From Adenophora triphylla var. japonica (lineage: Eukaryota; Streptophyta; Magnoliopsida; Asterales; Campanulaceae): a stretch of 64,000 bases of DNA. The position numbers and the translations under genes were made by a program. Location: positions 1 to 64,000 of the forward strand of contig JAFEMH010007482.1 in the NCBI GenBank assembly GCA_022495995.1, in the 5' to 3' direction. Below the pieces are notes generated by a model, which worked only from the letters and a program-made list of their open reading frames with translations, was not told where the DNA came from and made no database searches. Below are positions 55,838-64,000 of the stretch, piece after piece; position 1 is the first letter of the stretch; each line of letters opens with the position of its first letter.

Positions 55838-56175
55838 TGGACAAAGTTAACATGCTTGTTTCCCAAAGGAGACCTTGTTGATTAAATTCAAACTTGTTAA
55901 AAGATGAATGTAAGTATTGATATGTGATAACATGCTTGTTTCCCAAAGGAGACCTTGTTATTGACTAAGTGTTTACATTCATGGGGTAATAATTGAACTA
56001 AACTTTTGGTCATTTTAAATGCTGTGAACCATCTCAAAGGAAGGCAGGTGTTTAAAGTGAATTGTTTATATTTTCTATTACCAGGGAACAAGTACCTTAA
56101 ACTTTAGGACACTTTTTGTACTTGATCCGGCCCAAAGGAAGGCAAGTATTTAAAGTGTGTTGTTTAAGCTATTTG
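55838..56175 (+). repeat. Duplicated segments in the copia 5 leader
   Basis: AACATGCTTGTTTCCCAAAGGAGACCTTGTT occurs at 55849 and 55929, and CAAAGGAAGGCA(G/A)GT(G/A)TTTAAAGTG at 56035 and 56132. These are imperfect tandem duplications of about 80 and 97 bases. Confidence 0.7.
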
Positions 56176-56308
56176 TTTACCTTAAGATAAATCAAATTGT
56201 GAGTCAATTGGCAATTCAATGATTAGTCTTGATGTCATGTTGATTATCTTTTATTTTGATGGAATCCATTTCATATAATTAATCATTGTGTAGTTTCTTA
56301 TATATGTT

Positions 56309-57142
56309 TTGTTTCATTCTTGTTCTTCTCCTTCAGATTTGATTAATGCTTCATCCATAACTACTGCCATTAACAATGTACCTTTGCTTACTGGGACAAA
56401 ACTTAAAACTTGGAAAAATAATATAAAGATGATCTTAGGCAATATGGACATCAATCACGCATTAGGAGAATCAAGTCCCGCTGCTCTCACTAAAGGAAAT
56501 ACCGTTATAGAACGAAAAAATGTTGAGCAATGGGAACGGTCCAACCGCGTGAGTCTAATGATCATGGAAAATGCAGTTTCAAAGACATTTTTGGACAATG
56601 TCTCTGAAATCGAAAATGCTGAGTTTTTCTTTGAATTCTTGTGGAAACTTGTTTCCATACGGTACAAGGGTGAGGAAAATCTTCGGGAGTACATTATTGA
56701 ATTATTTCAACTTTCGATCAAACTAAAGGCACTTAAGTTAGAGATTTCGGAAGATTTGCTCGTGCACTTAGTTTTGATCTATCTTTCTCCTCAATTTGGT
56801 CCTTTTGAAGTGACCTATAAATGTTAAAAGAAAAAGTGGAATATTAATGGATTACTTTCACATATGACATTAGAGGAAGATAGGATGAAATATCTCAAAT
56901 TAAAATATACTCACTCAGCATTTACTTCTTCTCGTGGGATTAAGAGAAGAAGGAAGGAAATTGCGGTTGCAAGTAAGAAGCATAAGGGATCATTTAAGAA
57001 TCATAAAGTCAAGAAATGCTTCTTTTGCAAGGACCTTACTCGCATGAAGAACGACTACCATAAGTATCGCAAATGGCGAATTCAGGATGGTATGTCATTT
57101 GGTCTTATTTGTACTAAGGCAAATTTGGTTTCAATTCCTTAA
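56309..57142 (+). pseudogene. Copia 5 gag
   Basis: UBN2-type gag: LLTGTKLKTWKNNIKMILGNMDI, VEQWERSNRVSLMIMENAVSK, REYIIELFQLSIKLKAL and LVHLVLIYLSPQFGPF, then a frame break at 56825. A damaged zinc knuckle CFFCKDLTRMKNDYHKY follows, in which the His and last Cys positions are altered. In this family gag binds RNA and forms the particle; this copy cannot encode a functional one. Confidence 0.85.
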
Positions 57143-58572
57143 TATACATAGTGGTTGTATTTGGTGCAACAACTCACATTAGTTCATATATGCCGGGTTG
57201 CCTGAATTTCCGAATCCCCAGTAAAGATGAGAAATACATCTATATGAAAGCTGAAAATCCGGTTGAAGTTATAGGCATAGGAACTTTTGGATTATTGATA
57301 AGTACTGGCTATTATTTTGTATTAAATAATACATTCATTGTACCATCCTTTTGATGGAATTTAATATCTATCACAATTTTGACAAGGAAGGTTACTCTTG
57401 TTCTTTGATAATAATAAATGTGATCTTTATTTTAAATTCCAATTTTTCGGTACTAGTACTTTGTCATATATCGATAATCTTAATTTACTTGACACAGTCA
57501 AGAAAATGAATGAGTCCCATAATAATGAAACCAAAACTAAAGGCACTAAGCAAAATTTATCAAGTGAAAATTCTTGTATTTTATGGCATAGGCGTTTGGG
57601 TCATATCTCCAAAGGGAGAATTGATAAAGCTTATGTTGGAGGGAATCCTAAAACTACTTGATACTTCGGATAAAACTTTTGCATTAAGTGTTTTAAAGAA
57701 AAATTTACAAACATTAAAGGAAATAGGATCTTTGAGAGTATCGAACGTCTTGAAACTAATTCATACGGATATTTGTAGACCATTCACTGCTACTTCATGA
57801 AATGGTCAACAATATTTCATTACGTTCATGGATGATTACTCTCGTTATGGATACATTATTTTCTTCATGTAAAGTTTCAATCATTGGTCGTTTTCAAGTC
57901 TTTTAAGGTATAAAAAGACTATTAAGAACGTTAAATCCGATCATGGTAGTGAAAACTACGGACGGTATAACGTATTGGGTGAATAACGTTCGAGTCCTTT
58001 ATATTCGCTATTTTGAAGAGTGTAGGATTGTCCCTCACTACACCATGCCGGATAAACCTAGCATAGTATATTAGAGAGACATAAATTCTTAAGGATATGG
58101 TAAGAAGTATGTTTTCTTGTACTTCTTTACCTCACTCATTATGGGCGAAGCATTAAAAACCGCAGCTTATATTCTCAATAGAGCACCTTCAAAAGCTACC
58201 GAAAAAGCCCCTTATGAGTTATGGACGAATAAGAAACCGTTCTTAAATCATCTTCATGTATGGGGGTGTCCAACAGATGCTAGACCTTATAGGCCTAATG
58301 AGGGCAAACTGGACCTTAATACTGTTAGTAGCTATTTTGAAGGGTATGTCGAGAGATCTAGGAGATATAAATTTTATGACCCGAAAACTAGAACATTTTT
58401 CGAGACTGACAACGTTAGGTTCCTTGAGGATGTTGAATTTAGTGAGAGAAATAGTAATGATTTTGAATTTGAAGAGTTAGAGGAACCACTCTTTATTCCT
58501 CAAACTTTAGTTCCTGTTGAAAATCAAGTAATTGTACCTGAAATTCAACAAAGAACATACAATTCAAAATAA
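57143..58572 (+). pseudogene. Copia 5 protease, pre-integrase and integrase
   Basis: Protease block reads VVVFGATTHIS, with the active-site Asp-Ser lost. Pre-integrase LWHRRLGHISKGRI at 57580. Integrase starts IHTDICRPF (57759), continues through frame breaks (FMDDYSRYGYI, KSDHGSENYGRYN) and is readable again as ALKTAAYILNRAPSKATEKAPYELW and HVWGC (58150-58270). Multiple stops. Confidence 0.82.
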
Positions 58573-59570
58573 TATAGAGACTCCCGTAAATAACGGACAA
58601 CATGGAAATGTTGGACATAATGAAATTCAACAACCTCAAAATGAGGATGAACCGGTGCCCTTAAGGAGATTTACTAGAGAAAGAAGAAGTGCTATTCCAG
58701 ATATTTATGATATGTATCTTGCGGAGAATGAGGACACCTTAGGTTTAGTGGGAGATGATCTAATCACCTTCCATGAAGCCATTAATAGTTCTAATTCTCA
58801 TAAGAGGATCAATGCCATTAATGATGAGTTAAAATCAATAAAAGACAATGACATTTGGGATCTTGTCCCATTACCTGAAGGTGTAAAATCTATTGGTTAT
58901 AAATTGATATTTAAAACTAAAAGGGATTAGCAAGGTAATATGGAAAGATATAAGACACGTCTTGTTGCTAATGGATTTACTCAAAAGGAAGGCATTGATT
59001 ATAAAGAAACATTTTTTTCCGATATTTTCTAAAAACCTCTTTTATGATCATTATGGCATTAATGGCACATTATGATCTTGAGCTTCATCAAATGGATGTT
59101 AAGACAACTTTTCTCAATGGCGACATTGAGGAAACTATCTATATGAAGAAACCAGAAATGGTGACTGATTCGGATCAAACTAGTCAACTAGTTTGTAAAC
59201 TTAAGAAATCCATTTATGGGCTTAAGCAAGCATCTCGTCAATGGTACTTAAAATTTAATCAAGTTATTCTTTTATTTGGTTTTGAAATGAATCTTGATGA
59301 AGATTATGTATACCTTCTTATTATTACTAGCATCTCAAACAAACTTGAGATGAAAGATCTTGGTAAAGCATCTTTTGTATTGGAAATTATCACAAAAGAT
59401 CTATATAGAGAAGGTATTACAAAGGTTTAGCATGAAAAATTGTAAACCACATGACACCCCTATCTCTAAGGGAGATAAATTCAGTCTAAAGCAATGTCCT
59501 AGAATTAATTTTGAATCCAAGTATACGGAAAATATCCCTTGTGCACCGGCAGTAGGAAGCTTAATGTATA
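58573..59570 (+). pseudogene. Copia 5 reverse transcriptase, truncated
   Basis: Linker and RT: FHEAINSSNSHKRINAINDELKSIKDNDIWDLVPLPEG, a stop at 58928, [43 protein letters not shown] and KKSIYGLKQASRQWYLKFN. A deletion around 59310-59330 removes the YVDD catalytic segment (DEDYVYLL is followed directly by LEMKDLGKASFVL). The last readable block is CAPAVGSLMY, ending where CACTAG begins. Confidence 0.85.
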
Positions 59571-59602
59571 CACTAGTACAGATTGGATCTTAGGAAACGC
59601 AC

Positions 59603-59785
59603 CTTAGATAGCGCTTTTTAAAAGCGCTATCTAAGGTATGAACTTAGATAGCACATCCTCATTTTCAAATTTAATAATTAAGGCAAAAATAAAAAAAATA
59701 AAAAAATTTAACTTACGTAGCGCATGTTAGAAAAATGCTATCTAAGTAAAATCTTAGATAACGCTTGTCAGAAGCGCTATGCTAG
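59603..59785. repeat. CACTA subterminal repeats
   Basis: About seven copies of a 12-base motif in both orientations: CTTAGATAGCGC, GCGCTATCTAAG, CTTAGATAGCAC, CTTACGTAGCGC, TGCTATCTAAG, CTTAGATAACGC, GCGCTATGCTAG. The first two form a perfect hairpin with an A/T loop. In CACTA elements such motifs bind the transposase. Confidence 0.75.
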
Positions 59786-59924
59786 TAAACGCTTCACAAG
59801 GGTTATTTTTTTCCCCAAATTATGTTACGTTGAACAGGTTTAAACAAAATAAAAAAAAAAACACTTCGTTGCCCCAACACTTTGTTGGCCCTCCCTCTCG
59901 TTGCCCTCCCTTCCTAGCAACGGA

Positions 59925-60148
59925 CGACCACACACCGAGCTTCCCTCCCAGCGATCGCCACCGCCAACACACCTACGAGCTTCCCTCCCCAGGCATCGCC
60001 ACCGCCAACACACTCCAATTCCGACGACCACACACCGACGAGCTTCCCTCCCCAGCCATCGCCACCGCCAACACACTCCGATTTCGACGACCACGCACCG
60101 ACGAGTTTCCCTCCCAGCCATCGCCACCGCCAACATACTCCAATTTTA
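59925..60148 (+). repeat. GC-rich minisatellite, about four units
   Basis: Roughly 45-65 base units of CGACGAGCTTCCCTCCC(C)AG..ATCGCCACCGCCAACACACTCC(A/G)ATT. The region is open (plus frame 59779-60240, Pro/Thr/Ala-rich), which follows from the unit; I do not call a gene. Confidence 0.8.
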
Positions 60149-60844
60149 GATCTTCAAAGTATTCTGAGGTTAGTATTATATATTATCTCTTTCAAATTAG
60201 GGTTTATATTTGGGGATTTAGCTATACTCAAAAGAATTAGGACCAATTATTTTTCACTTTGTAAGCGTAAGGAAGAACCTGTTTTCAATTTGCTTTCAGT
60301 TTTGATTTCGTTTTATATTTGGGGATTTAGCTATCAAACCGTTTCTCCCTTTATGGCCTTAGAATGGTGGAGCCACAGAAAGCCTTTTCAATGAAACCCC
60401 ACCATGGAATGGCAACATATTTTGGTCAGCAAAGTGTCCCAAAGAATAAAATTACCACAAATCTCAAAGAAAGTGAATCTGAGTCATAAGTTGAGAAGTG
60501 TCAGTTATGTGGAATGCACACGAGAAGCCAAAATGATATATCAACTAGACATATATGCTGCCTACCTAAAGCTAGGGATTTAGATCAGCTGGAGAGCTTT
60601 GTGCATGTTTGGGTTGCTTCTCCCATCTTCCTCTTATGCCTTCATGCATAGCATTTGTTGGTTGATATGCACCTTCATTTAAATATGAATAATATGAAAA
60701 TAAATTGAACAAAGAATGCATTCTTCCCATTGCAACCAGTGATCAAATTTGCGAGTAAAGCTAGTTTATAAGGGAACATATTACATTAGGGTTAGTTTAT
60801 TTGCTAGCTAACCTTCAACAGATTTTAACTTGTAATTATCACTC

Positions 60845-61100
60845 ACTCCGTCCCATACATAAACGTCGCATCTTGATTTTGTTTTCCAACATGATTGAAA
60901 TTTGACCAAAGATTGATGAAAATTTAATTATTTTCATCAAGTTCCAAAACTTGTTATTGATTCTTCATAAAAAAAAAAAATACTATCGATAACTATTATC
61001 AGAATGTCATAAAATTATTGAATTTTCATCAATATTTAGTCAAAGTTCAATCAATTTGATAAAAAAAATCAAGATACCGACATTAATTATGGGACGGATG
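60845..61100. mobile_element. Diverged Stowaway-like MITE
   Basis: CACTCCGTCCCATA...CGCATCTTGATTTT at the left and AAAATCAAGATACCG...TATGGGACGGATG at the right form inverted arms of about 35 bases. The interior (AATTTGACCAAAG, ATTTAGTCAAAGTTCAA) is like 34492-34749, a family without the AGAGAGAATGAGTG core. It lies in the presumed first intron of the captured MADS fragment. Confidence 0.65.
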
Positions 61101-61262
61101 TTTTAAGTAACTTAGAATAAGCAAAGCTATATACTAACACTATCAAAATTGCAACTTTTTGTATCTTCCTTGGATTTGTTGTCAAAATTATTGACTTCTA
61201 TAAATCAACGAAATCCAAATTTCCTTCTATTTTACTTATTTTGGGTGTTTGAATTTCATCAG

Positions 61263-61758
61263 CATGCAGGACACGTTCGAACGGTATAGGAGTCATGCAA
61301 AAGAAGTTCAGACTAAAAATTCTTCTGTTGGAGAAAATGTGCAGGTTTGAGCTTTTTCTCTTTAATCATGTCAAAGTCTATATTACTTCATTATTTCATA
61401 GTGTCTTTATTAAGAAGTTAGAATCTAAAAAAAATAAAAATACATGGTCGCTATAAGATTCGTTTTGCTCATTTGCTTTTGATTGATTGAAATGGGCAGC
61501 ATTTGAAGCATGAAACAGCATGTATGGCAAAGAAAATAGAGATGCTTGAAGTCTCGAAAAAGTTAGAAAGGCTTGTTTGGTTTTCTTTTCCAATTTAAAC
61601 CCGTATGTTGTTTTTTTCCTGCTCGGTCAAAAATATAATTTGAGTGCAGGAAACTATTGGGAGAAGGTTTAGGGTCAAGCACCATTGAAGAATTGCATGA
61701 TATTGAGCAACTCATAATAAAGGGATATATGCAAACCATAAGAAATTAAATAAAAAGG
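61263..61758 (+). pseudogene. SOC1/TM3-like MADS-box gene fragment (K-domain exons)
   Basis: Three exons with GT-AG borders: 61263-61344 (MQDTFERYRSHAKEVQTKN), 61500-61561 (HLKHETACMAKKIEMLEVSK; exactly 62 bases, the usual size of this K-domain exon) and 61650-61758 (KLLGEGLGSSTIEELHDIEQ, then frameshifted). They encode the I/K region of a MIKC MADS-box factor, closest by eye to the SOC1/TM3 clade, which promotes flowering. The MADS domain exon and C-terminal exons are absent, and the third exon ends in indels and a stop, so no functional product is expected. Inferred to have been captured with its introns by the CACTA element. Confidence 0.8.
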
Positions 61759-62995
61759 TTTCCATTCGTTATTATTATTGTTTTTAAGAAAAGATACGTA
61801 CTCTTGAAGGTACAGAAACTTGATCCATTTGTGTTTGCTAGTTTACTTTATCACCATTTGTATTTTTTCTTTGCTTATAATCGGTTGTGCGCTTAGAGTT
61901 ATGAATTTTTGATGAAACTTATCTATTTTTTGTTGGGATAATAGGCTGGATGTAATATCCATGATTATCTAGTGAAGAGGAAATTGACTGCTTCCTCAAA
62001 GACATTTCAAGCTGAAGCCCAAGTCCCCCATAATGCTACTTGTGATATATTCAGATACAAATATTGACTGTTTGAGATACATTTATTGCTAGGTGCAAAC
62101 GCCACGATCTAGTTAGGAATGACCCTTTGAATGATTCTCTCCCACAAAGGTATTTTTAATTGTTTCAAATGTTTGCTTGCATCTGTACGGCTAATCTCTG
62201 TTTATATTTGTGTATTAACTCAAATGTACCTCGGAATTATATACAGCAAGGGTTTGGCAATAATGTGGGGCCGGGGTAAGGTCCATATAGTCTGGTGAAT
62301 AGGCAACTGTTAATTAGGAGTTTGATTTTGAGAACATGGAATGGGTACTGAGAGAGGATTTGGGGGAGGACACATTGTTTATTGGCCACAGCTCTGCAGT
62401 TGTATCATCTTCCAACATGAAAAGCAAAGAAAGAGCTCACTGTAAAAGCACATACTTCCTTGGGCTACTTGGAGGCTCAGCGTGGTATTTTCCGCATGGA
62501 TGCTATGCCTATAATGTTCTGGATGATTAATGAATGGTGAGTATTTCTATTTTTTATTCCTCTTTTTGTAACATTCTTTGTGCCCCTAGGCATTGCCCTT
62601 TTGTAAATCAAATTTTTTATTTTTTTTATAACTTTAGTATTACCATTTTCAGCACCTTCAAGTCATTTCCTTCTTCAACATCCAGATTGGTATGTATACT
62701 CCATTCTATGTTTCTTTCTTGTATAATTGATGAGTTTGTACAAATATTCTGCTTTATTGATCTGATATAGTGAATTTATTCCCTTCTGTGATTGAAGGAT
62801 TGTTAGTTTAATAATGTGGAGAGCATGGTTCAAAAATGTTTTTCTCTTTTCAGTTACTTCTGTTACTGCTATTAAATGTCCGCCCATATATTCTCGTATT
62901 TGTGATCCCAAATATATATATGCTGATTTCATATCATTGAAGTGGTTATATTTGTTGATAATACCGAAGTGAGAATCATTTTTGTATAAAACTAG
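61759..62995 (+). other. Intronic or captured DNA; one exon-like stretch
   Basis: 62331-62527 is less AT-rich, has a 64-codon frame (MEWVLREDLGEDTLF...) and, in another frame, reads LEAQRGIFRMDAMPIMFWMINEW before a GTGAGT donor-like site. I cannot assign either reading to a family. The rest shows no signal. Confidence 0.25.
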
Positions 62996-63723
62996 TGATT
63001 GTATACATGTTGCTGTTGTATCGTACTTTGCTGCCTACCCCCGTTTGGTACCGCTTCATTTTGAACAAAGAATATGGAAGTGTCTTCTCCTCGGTGACCA
63101 CAGGATTGTATTTAACATTTAAGCTAACGTCGATTGTACAGAAGGTATTCCTTATGAACTTGATACGCCTTTATCTAATTTAACATGTAAATAATGGGCT
63201 CACTGTCATATATGACATTTTTTTTATTCTTGCTGTTATTCCGACATATTCTGGACGTGTAGGTTCAAATGTTGTTTGCTGCATCAAGGGCGTTATCACG
63301 TAAGGAGGTGAATTACGGTTCAGCTGCAACAACTGAACAGGTTGGTAGGATTTTCTTGATTTATTGATGTACATTCTGTCTCTCTCTCTCTCTCTCTCTA
63401 TGTGTGTGTGTGTGTGTATGTGTGCACGTGCGGTTGGAAGTATGGTTACGGTGGGTTTGGGTGCACACCAGGGTGGGGAGGGGGGGTGTGTTCTTTGAGA
63501 TGATTGTGATATGGTATGTCAGAAGTTTAGATTACTATTCAAAGTGATCAAGTCTGCTGTTACTCTTATCATAATTGTCATAAATTTATGCAGGTGAATG
63601 CTTCGGGGGATCTTTGTGCCATTTACCAAGAGAAGATGCATGCTCCAATCATGCTTTGCTGCAGGCACATATTCTGTGAAGACTGTATCAGAGTGGCAAG
63701 ACGATCTGTACTATCATTCTAGT
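62996..63723 (+). pseudogene. RNFT1-like RING finger protein fragment (last exons)
   Basis: Three exons joined by GT-AG introns in register: 62996-63144 ([41 protein letters not shown]), 63263-63340 (VQMLFAASRALSRKEVNYGS) and 63594-63723 ([27 protein letters not shown]). This is the membrane-proximal part and RING of plant RNFT1-type E3 ligases. The RING is broken: the second Cys is Tyr, and a two-base deletion after CEDC removes the remaining zinc ligands and brings a stop. The N-terminal membrane exons are not found upstream. Like the MADS fragment, it keeps introns, so it was copied from genomic DNA. Confidence 0.8.
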
Positions 63724-63839
63724 TACTAGGTGAAAATTATGAAACGGGATTCAAGTTCAATAAAAATGGTGAGGATTATTGCTCTTCTGCTTCTGTCTCT
63801 AATTCTTCAATTAGATTTAGTTAGGATTGTGTATTTCGT

Positions 63840-63977
<138 letters not shown>

Positions 63978-64000
63978 TCGAAATATTGCTCACCTCTCGT

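Larger units (their letters stand above)
54380..59570 (+). mobile_element. Ty1/copia element, decayed and 3'-interrupted (copia 5)
   Basis: 5' LTR, primer-binding site, long leader with palindrome array, gag, protease, integrase and RT remnants in copia order. The RT frame is cut off at GSLMY by the CACTA terminus at 59571. No 3' LTR in the window. Many stops and indels. Confidence 0.9.

Noticed and set aside
61263..61758. Working SOC1-like gene
   Set aside because: MADS domain and C-terminal exons are missing and the last exon is frameshifted.
62988..62998. ACTAGTG as the right end of the CACTA element
   Set aside because: Only seven bases match the left tip, the flanking three bases differ, and the site is better explained as the acceptor of an RNFT1-like exon. 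There are no subterminal CTTAGATAGCGC repeats nearby.

Overview
This window is plant nuclear DNA, almost certainly from a eudicot. The supporting evidence is about twenty Stowaway-type MITEs with CTCCCTCCGT(C/Y) ends and TA target duplications, Ty1/copia elements primed by TGGTATCAGAGC-type sites, a Tat-type Ty3/gypsy element with two RNase H domains, CACTA, hAT, Helitron and SINE remnants, and plant gene fragments (SOC1-like MADS-box, RNFT1-like RING) interrupted by GT-AG introns. I cannot name the species. No intact host gene is visible: this is a nested transposon landscape and almost every coding region in it is broken.

Layout. 5-1162: large foldback element, followed by Stowaways and AT-rich DNA. 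About 5.0-15.9 kb: a LINE-like DUF4283 remnant carrying a full-length copia element on the minus strand (5210-10577), a solo LTR (10593-11536) and a 3'-truncated copia with an intact 831-codon gag-protease-integrase frame (12561-15537). 16.0-21.45 kb: a third copia (minus) split by a 3155-bp one-LTR gypsy-like insertion (17207-20361). 21.45-23.28 kb: a second copy of the copia 3 linker, hit by a hAT-like element (21600-22161) and by a three-level nest (Stowaway > Tourist-like > Stowaway, 22272-23206). 23.78-24.19 kb: a foldback made of GGATATCC palindromes. 24.29-32.3 kb: a long inverted-repeat element whose left arm is split by a copia with complete LTRs but a decayed interior (24346-30701, TSD AAACT). 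32.5-36.3 kb: Stowaway cluster. 36984-49451: a complete 12.5-kb Tat gypsy element (TSD ATGAT) with sense gag-pol and an antisense, apparently four-exon gene between pol and the 3' LTR. 50.47-51.41 kb: a tRNA-derived SINE and a 63/64-bp minisatellite. 52.95-53.97 kb: mini-Helitron, hAT MITE, Stowaway. 54380-59570: a decayed copia whose RT is cut by a CACTA terminus at 59571. 59571-64000: the inside of that CACTA-like element, with exons of two unrelated genes (a SOC1-like MADS box and an RNFT1-like RING protein), ending near a long (TA)n tract.

How the parts relate. Insertions can be ordered by who interrupts whom, and two have internal empty-site controls, because the copia 3 linker is present twice, once uninterrupted (16178-16520). 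A recurring theme is arrays of short perfect palindromes: GGATATCC; paired GCTCGGCCGAGC modules in two unrelated elements; TATAGGACC/GGTCCTATA in the minisatellite; hairpins in retroelement leaders and 3' regions. The paired GCTCGGCCGAGC module, the antisense Tat gene and the CACTA gene-capture region are the best candidates for something not yet described. Coordinates come from reading by eye, so boundaries may be off by a few bases.
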